The notes: generated by a model from the letters alone, not told the origin. A DNA stretch of 64,000 bases from Kudoa neothunni (GCA_964304625.1 OZ199839.1:5332001-5396000), one strand, 5' to 3'. Shown: positions 12,007 to 24,259, numbered from the stretch's first letter. Program-made: numbers and translations.

Positions 12007-15000
12007 TTCCCCCCTTGGGAAGATCGGGACATATATGATTTGATGTTGTTTCTGTGGACAGTAGTTGGGAGATTGTCAATACTAATTGTATAAGTGGAGG
12101 GTCCATGTCTTTTAAGGACTACGTAAGGTCCTGACCACTTATTGGTAGCTGGGTTTTTGTAAACAACACTAGATTGGACTTGGATGGGTTTAGGAGGACT
12201 TGCATTGTTGTAGTTTCTTGAGTTTTTGGATGATGAATTGGTTAGGCTTTTGAGTGCAATTGCATGTGTGCGTGAAAGTTCACGTTTGAGATTTTTTAGG
12301 TATGACAGAGTGGTAGGAGAATTGTTCATGTTATCATTGGGCAGAATGGGTGTGAGAGCAAAGTTGGGTTTTTTACCGTAGATAAGTTGAAAGGGAGAAA
12401 AACCAGTTGATTCATTGGTATGATTATTATAATGGTTCACTAACATTTGGAGATGGATGTCCCATAAATTGGGTTCGTCGAGCTTCAGTAGCATATGCTT
12501 AAGAGTTCGGTTGAAACGCTCCACGGCGCCATTGCCCTGAGGATGGTATGGTGTAGTATGGGATAGCTCGATGTTGAGATCACGGCAGATTTGTACGATA
12601 ATATTTGAAACGAAGTTCCTACCATTGTCGCTGTGTATACGTCTAGGCTTACCGAATTTGCATAATATTTCCTGGATGAGTTTGTCACAAATTGTCTCTG
12701 CTCTTAAATCAGCTAGTGGAATGGCTATGGCGAATTTGGTGAAAAGATCCACACAGCAGAGTATATATCTATTAAGATTATCGGTGCGATTGAAAGGTCC
12801 AATGATATCCCATTCCATTAATTGAAAAGGGAAGGTAGCTTTTAGTGGGATTAAGTTGGATTTTTCGGAAGACCATGGATTCAATTGGCAAGTTTTACAA
12901 GAACGCACATAATTTCGGGTTTCGATTTCGTAGCCGGGCCAAAATGCGTTGTCTCGTAGCATCGAAAATGTTTTGAAGAACCCGGGATGGCCAGATTGAT
13001 CATGAAATCTGTCCAAGATTTTAGCGCGCATTTGAAGTGGGATGAAAAGTTGATTGATTTCTCTATTTTCGGCTTTCAGAGTCCTCACCAAGAGGCCATC
13101 TTTGAATCGGTAAACTCTCTTACCTTTGTATTTATTTTGTTCAATGGATTTTGCGATGCTCGATATAGTTATGTCCTCTTTTTGGGCCGATATCCACTTG
13201 TCTACTGGTAGGGATAGGAAATGGACTGATATAGCATTTGATTCGCACGGTGTTCTCGATAAAAAGTCGGCTTCTACATTATCAGGGCCACGTTTGTAGA
13301 CTATTTCTAGGTCGTAGTTCTGGAGAAATAGCAGCCAACGGGATATTCTACCGTGAGAGTCTTTGATGGTTTTCAGGTGAGTTAGGGGTTGTGATCCGTC
13401 CATACTTTGGTTCTTTTGCCGTAGACATATTGGTGAAATGTTTTGAGTGCATGTACTAGCGCTAGTGCTTCTTTTTCGAAGGTGGAATAATTAATTTCGG
13501 ATTTATTGAGGATACGGCTGGCATAACGTATGACATGTTTCTTGCCATTCACTTCCTGATAGAGTACTGATGCGATGGCTGTGTCTGAAGCGTCGGTGGA
13601 AATTGTGAAATTTTTATTCAGGTTAGGAAGACTGAGTAGTGGCGAGGATGTTAACAAATGTTTGATGTTACTTATTCGATTAATAGCTTCGGTGGATAAT
13701 TCAAAGGGTTTTGTAGAAATGGCATTGTAGAGGGGCTGTGCTATGCTAGCAAAGTTTGGAATTAGGTCGCGGTAATAGTTTGCGAAGCCAATGAATGATT
13801 GGAGGCGTTTGGGTGTATTGGGAATGGGTATGTCAGCTACTGATTTGATTCTATCAGGATCAGGTGTGATTCCATCTTTTGAGATTACGAAGCCGAGATA
13901 TTTGATTGACGTTACCTTATAAATGCATTTTTTTGTGTTGGGTTTCCAGTTGAATTCTGTGAGACGCTTCATGATTAATTTGAGATGTTCATCGTGCTCG
14001 TTAGAAGAGGAGGAATAGATTAGGATATCGTCAAGGTAAACGTGACAGAATTTCCCAATGTAGTCATTCAAAGTTTCGGTCATGGCTCTTTGGAATGCAG
14101 ATGGGGCTGTTACCAAACCAAATGGCAACACATTAAATTCGTAGTGGCCAAAGGGAGTGGAGAAAGCGGTCGCATATTTACAATTCTCGTGGAGTGGTAT
14201 CTGCCAGAATCCGGATTTGAGGTCGATTTTTGAAAAGTAGGTGGCAGAAGAGAGGGTGGAGATAATGTCATGGAGTAATGGTATGGGGAATTGTTCCGAA
14301 ACTATCTGAGAGTTGAGTTTCCGATAGTCTACACAGAATCTATATTCATTGTTGCGCTTCTTGACGAGGAGCACTGGGGATGAATACGGACTGTTACTTT
14401 TACGTATTACACCATCGTTGAGCATATTATCTATCTGCTCCTTAAAAATTGGGGAGAGGGCGAAAGGGATTTTCCTGGTGGAGATGTGAAAGGGGTTATC
14501 GGCGAATTTGAAACAGTATGGAGGAACTTTTGCGTGATCCTGTTTCGGGGCGATTGAACATGTATTCCCACGTACTGCAGGGAGTGTTATGGAACCATTC
14601 TGGCAGGTGATGAGGGCAGCATGTGCAGACAAAAAATCGCGACCAAGGATGCAATCTGTTACCAGATTATGACATACAACCATTCTCCATTTGAAGACCT
14701 TTCCATTTAGAGAGAATTCGACGATGCTAGTACCAATGGTTTCCATTTGCTTCCCGCCTGCGGATGTAAGACTAATTTTGTCAGGGTGCATTTCCACATC
14801 GAAGCCGTGTCTTATAATTGATATGGAAGATCCAGTGTCAATCAGAGCAGTTGCAACTCTAGTTCCGATTTCAATTGGTATTGTAAAATTTTTAGACAAG
14901 TCAAACTGCGCTGAAGAAACAAAAAACGAATAATTGGCCTCATCCGAAACAGATTCATTAAAATTGATACAGTTAATGTTATTTGTATGTTTGCTATTGC

Positions 15001-15682
15001 ATATATATGAGAGGTGTCCCCTCTTGTGGCAGGTTTTACATATTGCAAAACCTTTGCACTCTTTGGTTGAGTGATTATTTGAGCCACATTTTTTGCAAGA
15101 TCGTTTCTTGTATTTGGATTTCCTCTCGCCGTACGAGGCTGCTGCAGTGTGATTTGGAATATTTAGCTGTTCCTCAACCGATTGGATCAGCTCAGGAAGT
15201 GCTTGGGGTTTCGAAGCAACGATAATACGTTTGATGTACTCAGGCAACGACTTCGTGCATTGGTCCATAACTAGAGTTCTAGCGGTGTCTTCGTCGATAG
15301 AGGGTAGGGCCTTGCGAAGCAAATTGTTCACTCCGAAGCAGAATTCAGCAAAGGGGGTGACATTGTCCCACGTCGAACTGTAGAACGATTGAAGGGACAA
15401 TGCGGAAGAAGTGATAGGGCGATATGTATTATTTAACAGCTCCACCATAAGGTTGAATGTATCCCTCGTTGGTCGGTACATATTTATACCGTTGGTCTCG
15501 ATCAAATCGAGGATGGTATCTCCGAGGTACAAGGGAAAATTCCTAGCTTTGTCCAGGTCATTCCAGTTGCTAGCTAGTGCAAGGAGCATAAAAGAGCGGT
15601 GGAACTTGGCGAAGTTATCGGCGGCGCCGGTAAATTTCTTGAGTGGCGGTGGCTTAACAGAGTCAACACCCCTGTCACCAGA

Positions 15683-15799
15683 TGTAACGGTGGAGTTAGT
15701 TGCGCTGTCGATAGGAGAAGCCATGATAAAATATACTCGAAAAGTAATCTACTTAGATATCACTAATCTAAATCCGGTTGACGCGTGTCATCCGTTACA
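15683..15799 (-). repeat. 5' LTR of the Ty3/gypsy element
   Basis: A 117-bp direct repeat of 11890-12006. The gag reading frame begins inside this LTR (ATG at 15724, minus strand) and runs through the LTR edge. A TGG-starting candidate primer-binding site, two bases inside the LTR, is therefore itself within the gag frame. Confidence 0.9.
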
Positions 15800-15841
15800 C
15801 CATAAAATAAATTTTTCGCGTATTATACAAAATACATTGTA

Positions 15842-17410
15842 CAGTCGAACCTCGATTATCCGGAAGAAATTTTAAATTTTATTTGGATTTGATTGACATT
15901 ACGTGTCGATAAATGTTCGAATATCGGGAAGAACTATTTGATCATATTTCCGGATAAAAGTAGCAACCATCATAGTATAACATATACAATGTGGTATATA
16001 TATCAATGCAATATTTAAAACAAAAATATTTTTAGGTTTTTTATTAGTAAATTTCCTTTTAAAACGTAAGTTAAGCATTCAGTTCTGATACAAATTTGTA
16101 CTCTATCTAATATATATGTCTGTATGTGTATTGAACAAAAATAAATTATCGATTATTTAAAAAAGCAGATTACCCCTCTGTAGACGTGTAAAAATTGCCA
16201 TAATTATGTACTGTTTTTCCTTTAAATCTCCATATTCTTAGTTAATAGATATGTCGACATTTTTAATTTAAAATAGTTTACTTAATAAGTAGTAAAAAAA
16301 TTGTTTATTAGTCAAATAAACAATCCTTTAAGTAGAATTTAAAAAACCGCGCTCGCACAATACTGTTTAAGTTTGATTGACCCCAGGACTTTTTAATTTT
16401 TTAAACAGCTACATACATTTAGTCCGTCTAGTTGTTATACTTATTGTATGTATTTAATAAAAATTCGGTGATGGGATTTCTACCACAGCTAAGTTACGAT
16501 TAAAAGCTTACACCGCTCATAAACCATTCATTATCCATGTTATTTGTATATCAATGGATATAATGTCTTAAACAGAAAGATATCATTATGTTATAAGTTA
16601 TAACATTTCCAAGGAGATAACGATAATAATAGAACATCTAGTTGAGTTTCAACGAGAACATTAATTTAAGTACGAGACGCCGAGCATTCGATGATTACAA
16701 TCTCCGGCGGGGTTCGATAATGATAATACGTGTATGCAACTGTAGATTATAATTTGATCTTTGATTATTAAACAGGGGGCGCCCTTCCCAACCAACATAT
16801 AATTATTCAGATTTGGAGACTATAAAACATATTTTTAGTAAAAAATAAATATATTTTAAGGCTAATGGCGGATTTTTTTGACATTTTTTTTATTCAAAGT
16901 AAAAATTCGATGTATGCCATTCTTCATTATATTGTTTGCTGACATCTCTTCTAAAGGATAATCTCTGGATAATAATCGTATCGGAACGGAGTTCATCGGC
17001 GCGAATCCCAAAAATGCATTTATTACGCTTCTAATAATGCTCTAATACTTGTTACCCGGAATTAATGTCATTAGCTTTCTTTATAATATGTATTATTTTG
17101 ATATCAATTCGTAACAACTACAGTTAAGTGAAGTAACGAGCATATCGCTTATTAAAAGTAAAATATTTAAATCAGTGAATACACTTTTTTCTTCGTAACT
17201 TTATAATTATCAATTACAGATTGCAATTAAATAATCCAGAATTTTTGAGACCTCTCATTTAATTCAATATGTGAAAAAAGTCAATCAATCGAAATTGAGG
17301 TCACAAATGACCCCAGTTGGTGCCACGAGGGTTAACGGGAACCTCGCTATCTCGTGATCCGGAAAGAAAATCGTCGGTCCCAAATTTCCCGGATAATCGA
17401 GATTTGACTG
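15842..17410. mobile_element. Tigger-like element, non-autonomous (1.57 kb)
   Basis: Inverted ends CAGTCGAACCTCGATTATCC (15842) and, read inward from 17410, CAGTCAAATCTCGATTATCC are flanked by TA. No transposase is readable. The first 490 bp are repeated in reverse at 30235-30721. Near its right end, 17293-17332 reads inward TTAACCCTCGTGGCACC and then a TGGGGTCA..TGACCTC palindrome, which is the style of a piggyBac end, so a piggyBac-like insertion or fragment may sit inside. Confidence 0.75.
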
Positions 17411-18276
17411 TATTCGCGTGCATTCACAACTTTTTTTAAACTTTTAAATTAGACTTAAGGAAGTGTTGATAGTTATACATACATTTACATTAAATGTTAT
17501 CCATTACTGAGAATTCTCTTGTGATATTAAACGTTCTTCGGTTAAATACGGAGAAAACCCCATATAAATTATCGGTTGAAATAAATTGTTAAAAATCCAC
17601 TAAAAATAAACTTATTCTTTCAAGTTAAAATTTTCCTTTTGTTTACGATAATACTATTCATGAGGATAGATTTTTTACCGTATATTTGTCGCAAAAAGTT
17701 AATTGTAGAATTACTAATTCATCATGTGGGGAAATTATTAAAAATGAAAGTTCAATATTGTTTAAGGTAATCCGACAAATTCAATTGCATATTCTTTTAA
17801 TTTTATTATTTCCGCCTGCATTAAATATATTAATAATTAAAACAATAGGTTAATTAATTATAAAAACGCATGGATAGGATAGACTAATTGAATAATTTTT
17901 CCAGATTTTTCCGAAATGTATGTTTCCATGGTTTCAATGATAAATATTTTGACTTTATATTTAATGTGCGACTTCGTGAATGAGGAAATTTTTCCATCAC
18001 CAACAATTGGACCTTCCGGTCAGATCGGTTGCCGACCCTGACACGGACGATAAAAAATCGGCAATACTTCCGCGTCTTTAATATATCGCGCGCAGTCTCA
18101 ACACAATTAAACGTTATAAATCGATCACGCTCGCTCAGCTCCGAAAAACAATGATGATGTCGCTGCACGCTAGATTTTTTAATGTGAAGAACGCGGTGCA
18201 CAGGGGCCATCTGAGTTTTTAAATGGAAATAAAATAAACATTAAACCATAATACAAACGTATGCATAGGTAAATGT

Positions 18277-19843
18277 CTAATGTTCATCAGATTTGTCGGG
18301 ATTTTCGGCGTTGGTGTCAGCAGCAGCGGCAGCAGATTCAATTGAGGGTAGCTCATTTTTGGCATTTTCGTCAACATGTGGTGGTGAGTCATCTTTGGAT
18401 ACAGTCGAATTAATGTTGCTGGCAGTGTTAGGCTCTGTGTCAGGGTTAGAATCAGTCAGGTTTGTTGTAGATGCGTCAGCTGAAGTGGATTGTTGAGTTT
18501 CTGTGGTCATCTCCGGGTTGCTAACATTAACTGTAGAGGCGGCAGCGGCCGAGTATGCATATTGTTGATATTGTTGGTAGTAGGAAGCCCACGCAGCAGC
18601 GTATTCTTCGGGTGTCATGTTGGCATAATAACTGGCTACATTAGGATCAACAGCCTGAGCATCCGCTGTCCCCGCAACCTGGGCGGCCCACATGCCTTGT
18701 TGTTGGTAGTACAGACTGGGATCATAATTGGCGGCCGCACCATACGGGTCACTCCAAGCGGGTTGAGCAGGCGCATACGAAACCAACACATTGGTTGGTG
18801 GTTGTAAAGGGTTGACGTTATTCTCTCCAGCTTTGTCTATCATCATTTGTCTGGCACGATCAATCTGCTCTTTTGCTCCTAACTCATAGTCAGCAAATGT
18901 AAGTAAGAGATGGAGGACGGTCGCTCAGCAACACGTACCAGAAATTAAAAAAGTTTTAGTTTGGCCATTATCAACAACACCCTTGTTAAATTCGATATGG
19001 GTGCCGGTAGACTGCATGATAAGTTGCAAAAACTCGCCACCCCTTCCAACAATCATTCCAGCTTTGCTCGCAGTTACAACAACCTCGTAAAGCTCGGATC
19101 CCTCAGCTAACACAATGTTCATGGTTTGAGGTGAGTTTTTCCGGATAACCTAAACCACATGTTATCGATTCAATTTAAGTACAAATAACAACTACCATTT
19201 CAACAATCTCACGAACTCTTTGTTGTGCCGCTTGGATTTCATGTGGAAGACCCTCAAAGATACACACACGCTCACCATTTTTGGCTAATGGTTCCGCATA
19301 ACCAGTTTCTAAATGGCATTATCATAGCTTGATGTGGATTGAATAAAAAAACCAACTTTCAGGGTTGAAATGAACACGACAGTTGGTTTCGGAAGAAATC
19401 TTTTTGATAGTCTCACCGCCTCTCCCAATAATGAGACCAACACAATCTTGAGGTACAGTCACTTCAACTTTGGTTGTTCCTGGTGGACCAGACGGATACT
19501 ATAATCGCACACAACATTGACATTCGATAAAAAAATCCCATAGGCTGACCTTATCTTTATCAGAGAGAAAATCCGTGATAAGTCGTTTTGCTTCTTCGAC
19601 TCTTGATTTCAAACCTTGGAAAGTCAATAGTTTCTCCGGAGCATTCGCGTATTCTCCATCTTGAATCATATACATTTTACATTGGGTTCTTTCTTGGAAA
19701 TTTCTGATGGTCTCGCCTCCTTTGCCGATCACCAACCCAACAAATGAGGTTTGAATAAGCATTGAGTCGGACACAATCTCATCTTCCGTCTACAATAAAA
19801 CAATCAAAATTAAAGTAAAATCACACAAAATCCCCCACATATA

Positions 19844-19875
<32 letters not shown>

Positions 19876-20342
19876 AATATATAAACTGCAAAAACATACA
19901 ATATAATCAGTGGCCCCACCCTTCGATACTATATTATGTCTATAAAACACGTTAGATATGAAATTATCAAAGCAATTAAGAAACTTTTGTGATATCGATT
20001 GAGCGATCAATTGAGCCTGAAGAAACTTTCTATCAACTTCATCTAAATCTCATCAAGAAAACTGCAATTTCTACACGCTCGTACTATCCGGCCCCATTTT
20101 TCTCGGAGGTTCATCATTTGAAACAACTACTCACATTAAAAACTCCAAAATCATCTCAAAACTCACCACTAGTGTTTACTGCAGGCGCTGCACCTTGTAA
20201 CTTCATGGCTATCTTTATCGGCTGATAACAATAACAATACACAGCTAAATATAACTTCTCTTGCTCGTTTGAGAGCACTATTAAATTGAGAGCTCATTTC
20301 TTCGGGCACTTTTGGCACATCCGCAGATGAAGGATCGTCCAT
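18277..20342 (-). CDS. FUBP/KSRP-type KH-domain protein (7 exons)
   Basis: Exons, 5' to 3' on the minus strand, are 20342-20256, 20221-20180, 19789-19550, 19498-19357, 19308-19196, 19149-18939 and 18878-18277. They join in phase into 478 residues. Introns are 34, 390, 51, 48, 46 and 60 nt. Three KH domains carry the RNA/ssDNA-binding GxxG loop: GKGG (about residue 65), GRGG (about 148) and GRGG (about 243). The tail has a Gln/Ala/Tyr-rich segment with EEYAAAWASYYQQY, like the tyrosine-rich motifs of vertebrate FUBP1/KHSRP, and ends in an acidic Ser/Asn-rich stretch. The N-terminal FNSALKRARE resembles the FUBP N-box region. Family members bind single-stranded nucleic acid and act in transcription, splicing and mRNA decay in the nucleus. 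Vertebrate FUBPs have four KH domains; I find three. The first intron is the least certain junction. Confidence 0.9.
19838..19886. repeat. AT microsatellite in an intron
   Basis: An (AT)n tract with small interruptions inside intron 2 (19790-20179) of the KH-domain gene. It largely explains why that intron is much longer than its neighbours. Confidence 0.9.
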
Positions 20343-21840
20343 TGTGTCGTTAGCTGCGTGCGCGTGTTGTCAGCGTGCGTGAGTTTGACATTGTTTCGGC
20401 GTAATTTTGCGTTGTGTTTGTTTGTCTAATATTGTGTGCATCATAATGGAATATACATCTATATAGCGGAATGTCTTTTATGTGATTTGTCTGCGTTTAT
20501 TGGAAATATTGAATATATTATTACTTTATATTCATTGATAGTTGAAAATTAATCATTGTTTTGAATTTTTCGTTGATTTTAATGTTTTTTATATTTTTAT
20601 TGAAATGGGAATTATATATGTTTAAATTTAATTTATAATATTTTTATATCCAGAATTGGCGGTTTAGTAAAATTTATAATTAATGTGTAATTAATAAATG
20701 ACTGAAAACCTACTTAATCTCTGGGGACGGTAAATATCGATAAATATGAGATGTTTATTGTTCGACTCTTTTTGATGGAGAATAGCAAATAATTTCTATA
20801 ATATTTTTGAGGGAATTTACTAAAAATGTTTTTAATAATTGTGTTATATAAACATCAGCGATATTATATAATTGTCATTACATTATTGACTATAGTGTGT
20901 TGAGGAAAACAACGATAATCCAATCAAATAATCCTCCTTAATCTGGTATGGAGATGTTCATCAACACTTTGAATAAATATCGGTCATAGAAATTTAAAGT
21001 AGAGTCTTTTGAGAAAATAAAGGAGAATATTTTAAAATATTAAAATAATGGCCATTTTTTTGAATTATCTAATTGTTAGTAATAGTTATTGAGAGAACTA
21101 TTTAAGCTTAGTGCTATTTCTTTATATAAACAAACCAGTTATGTTGTTTATTTACTTACTTTTGAATATAAAATATAAGCATTTTATAAGATCTTTTCAT
21201 ATTTTATGTTTTTTGGATATTTTATCACCTCAAATTATCGATATGATGGGCTATGTAAGTCTTCGGCATGATATTATGGTTACACATTCCATTAATTAAT
21301 TTGTTTATTTCTAACTAAATTTATACCTTCGTATATTGTAAGTTGGACTTTTTATAACGATTTAAACTTAGTTATCTCAAATTAGTTTGAGTGATAATGA
21401 TTTTAAATTATCTAATTTCAATATAATATACTAGCGCAAAAGCCCCGCTTCGCGTAAGCCTCCTTGCCCGGCCAAGTAGACTAAAGCCTTGAGTAGACCA
21501 AGATCATTTTAAGTTTAAAGTAAATCAAGAGTATTTGGACAAATAGAACAAAGATTGCACAAATAAAGTTCGGTTTATTTAATTAATATAAAAATGGTGT
21601 AAAATCTAAAAATTAACATTTATTAATTAGTTTTCGGTTATAAAGTGTAATATTACGCCATATATTTATATTCTGATGAAATATCAAACTTTAATATGTG
21701 AATGTACGATCTACTTTGTTTTCTTGAGCGTTAATTATTACGTTTTACATAGTACGTTCACAAAAATGTACGTTTAAAGAAACTAAATACAAATATCGCA
21801 TGAGTTTACTTTTATTTTGTAACGCATTAATATATTTTTT
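20343..21840. other. 5' flank of the KH gene and AT-rich spacer
   Basis: The first about 90 bp upstream of the KH gene start is richer in GC than the surroundings (GTGCGCGTGTTGTCAGCGTG region) and probably holds the 5' UTR or promoter. The remainder is AT-rich, with no reading frame I can support. Confidence 0.5.
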
Positions 21841-21844
21841 TGTT

Positions 21845-22271
21845 TACAAGATAAAACCCCTGGTGCAACTTATTAGGGTTTTGGAATTCCGGTTGGTCAT
21901 ACCTCTTCCATTAACGCTTTAGGCACCGCAGGACGTAACATGAAACCCCGCCCCTTATCTTTATGCGGTAATGTGGGACTTTAACCCACTAAACACCCTC
22001 GTCTCAGGAAGATCACCATCCCAAACCCTATCCCTTTAAGGACGCTGGCTCTGTGGGGACTGCAAATTACTTGCCTTTCGATTTTCGATGGGTTCTGGTG
22101 ATTCACGCTCACTCCACTTCACAGCGAGCGTAACATTGTAACCACACAGCTCCCAAATATGGGATAGAGATCCACCGACACGAAAGCAATAGTCCGACCA
22201 CTGGCGGATTCGAATCCATTACCACCACACGGTTCTGAGCCCGAGTGTCACACCGATGCGCTATCTGTTCT
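21845..22271 (-). repeat. tRNA-derived SINE
   Basis: A GC-richer island of about 430 bp. Read on the minus strand it starts with a tRNA-like head: an A-box-like TAGCGCATCGG and, about 40 nt on, a B-box-like GGATTCGAATCC. An unrelated body follows and the unit ends TTTTATCTTGTAAACAAA. Paired internal polymerase III boxes and a second, truncated copy at 10815-11010 support a SINE family. Confidence 0.75.
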
Positions 22272-22873
22272 CATTCATTATTTTCATCGGATAGAACTAA
22301 TCTATTGTTTAATGTATTACAAGTTTGTAAATTTAAAATTACATAACATATTCTCTTTGAAAGGTTAAAGTCAAGTAACACCGTAAAAATACACAAGAGG
22401 AATCATGTATTTTGTTATCATAATTGTAACAATGATATCTTTTATCATCAAACTTTAAAAAATTATAAATTCAAAATAAATTTAATGCATAGAAAATGAT
22501 TTTTAACATAATAATTCCAATAAAAATATCAAATAACGACGCAAACAATCATGTGCTATGATTATTTTTACGATTATTTCATCTACAACAACTACAAATA
22601 TGTAAAAAAATATAAACTACATTGTGCAGAAAGAAACTCCTTGATTAATTTATTATTTAAGAATTGAAATCTAATATGTGCAAATTGCTTTCTCTTCTTA
22701 GAACCTTTTTAGTATATACAGCATACAGTATTTCACGATCAAGATGCAAGCATGTCCAACCAAGATGCAAACTGTCAGCGCATATAGCACTTATGTCCAA
22801 TCGAGATGCAAACACACTTAAAAATGACGCAAAAAACTATGATAATGCTTTAAATTTACAATAAACGAACAAT

Positions 22874-24020
22874 CTAATTGTTTATTTCTTCACTTCTCAG
22901 ACATGCTGAAAAATATGACTTAGAATGCCGAATATAGCTTTGACAGTTGGCTTCTGAGACAACTCTTTGGCTTAATTCAATACAGTTAAGCAGGTCTTCA
23001 TGAGTTTTTGGGGCTTGCCTTTTCACTTCGCACTTTAACTGATTGAAGACTTCCTCAATGGGGTTGAGAAAGGGAGAATAGGGCGGCAATAGGAGTAATT
23101 TGTGCCCGCTATTATTTATAATGCTCCTAACATTGTCTGTTTTATGGAAGGCCACATTATCCATGATGATCAAGTATTTTTTGTTTTCGGAAGCCAAATC
23201 ATGGAAAAGTTGGATTAGGAAGTCCCCAAAAACCGATTGGTTTACACCACCTCGATGTAGCTTAAAACCACATATTTTAGTGGTGCTCATCGCCGCAATT
23301 AGGGTAATATTTTGCGATCTGATGGTTTTCACTCTTAAGTTGGCTCTTGTTCCACAAAGAGATCTACCTTGGGATCGACGTGTTGCCAAAGAAAACCCAG
23401 ACTCGTCAATGAAAATCATATCGGTGTACGCTGGCTCAAGGTTTATATATTCGTTGACGTAACTAAATTATAATAATTTAGATAAGACAAAGATTTGTTT
23501 ACTCAAATCTCAAGGAGATTGTTCGGGGGGAGTTTCTATCTGTTGGGACAAGAGAAACCTTCTTAAGAGTGTAATGAAACTCGTTAAGTGCTCTCTGGAT
23601 AGTTTGCCTTGATACTTTTAAATTGTATCGTTGGAAAACTTTATCGGCTAATTGGATGAGGGATAATGTGCAATTTTCATCAATCGCATGAAGAATGAAT
23701 TGTTTATGTTCTTCATTTAATAATGAGCGATGATCACCACCAGTTTCCTTTCGACAATAAGAACCAGTTTTATTATATTTTTTTATTATCCTACTAACTG
23801 TAGCCTCATGCACGCCTAGATCACTTGATATTTGTCGATTAGTCATGCCACTCTATGCCATTATCTCATTAACTATATTTTCGAATATTAATACCTTATG
23901 TCTTATTATAATATCCGCTCTGGTTGATGGAGGAGTTAGTTTATAGGATCTTATGTTTTTTGAACTATTCTCTGGGATATCTGACAAACACGAATCATCG
24001 CTGGACATAATGCTAAATTG
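22874..24020 (-). pseudogene. Tc1-like (DD34E) transposase, nearly intact
   Basis: The minus-strand frame begins at MSSDDSCLSDIPENSS (about 24011) and runs through a helix-turn-helix part (TNRQISSDLGVHEATVSRII), a 40-nt GT-AG intron at 23502-23463, and then the DDE domain to 22874. Splicing joins SLRF to DYVNEYINLEPAYTDM in phase. Catalytic residues are D in FIDESGF, D in IIMDNVAFH and E in NPIEE, with 34 residues between the second and third, hence DD34E. One in-frame TAG after NEIMA (about 23849) is the only visible defect. It moves DNA by cut-and-paste at TA sites. The spliced form is a prediction from frame and splice sites. Confidence 0.85.
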
Positions 24021-24259
24021 CGCGTGCGGTTTGCAAAATTCTCGAAAATTCATCTATTAATCAACTGTCATATTACTTTTCAAATGGTTTAGCATGCAAT
24101 CGCAAATAAAAATAATAGTATGAATCTTAAATGAGTCTCATTAAACCCCTTAGAAGATTTTTCTTGTGTAAATTGATAGGAATACTGCCGAACGATTCTT
24201 CTAAGATTCAAAATAATTAAGGCTTAATTTATATAGTAACTATAATTTATTTAAAATAA

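Larger units (their letters stand above)
11890..15799 (-). mobile_element. Ty3/gypsy LTR retrotransposon, young, nearly whole
   Basis: This 3910-bp element lies between two 117-bp direct LTRs with TG..CA ends and is flanked by the 5-bp duplication CCATA (11885-11889 and 15800-15804). On the minus strand the order is 5' LTR, gag (about 15.7-15.0 kb) with two zinc knuckles near its end, aspartic protease (DTGSS), reverse transcriptase (YLDDILIYS), RNase H (TDAS), then integrase with a zinc-binding head and DDE core, a purine-rich polypurine tract and the 3' LTR. Reverse transcriptase before RNase H and integrase is the Ty3/gypsy (Metaviridae) order. There is no envelope frame and no chromodomain visible. 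The LTRs differ at one of 117 positions, so the insertion is recent. Pol shows about one apparent break; otherwise the element looks whole. Confidence 0.93.
11285..18040. mobile_element. hAT-like element split by later insertions
   Basis: The left part, 11270-11660, matches 53620-53990, including the hAT-like end region GGCAACCTGTGGCTCC (here AAACCTGCGGCTCC). The right part, about 17640-18040, matches 54350-54725 and ends GGTTGCCGACCCTG, the complement of a hAT-style end. Removing the LTR element (11890-15799) and the Tigger-like element (15842-17410) leaves about 1.25 kb, close to the 1.1 kb of the second copy. The simplest reading is one non-autonomous hAT element that received both insertions. 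The middle of the alignment is weak. Confidence 0.55.

Noticed and set aside
15411-15875. A 154-codon plus-strand gene.
   Set aside because: It is the antisense of the gag region and LTR of the gypsy element; the sense strand carries the family motifs.
17884-18210. A 108-codon minus-strand gene.
   Set aside because: Most of it lies in the right end of a hAT-like repeat shared with 54.5-54.7 kb, and it has no recognisable product.
18490-18807. A 105-codon plus-strand frame.
   Set aside because: It mirrors the Gln/Ala-rich last exon of the KH gene, whose low-complexity codons leave the opposite strand open.
23100-23462. A 120-codon plus-strand frame, with a near-identical frame on the other strand at 24251-24610.
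   Set aside because: Both are antisense shadows of the two inverted transposase copies.
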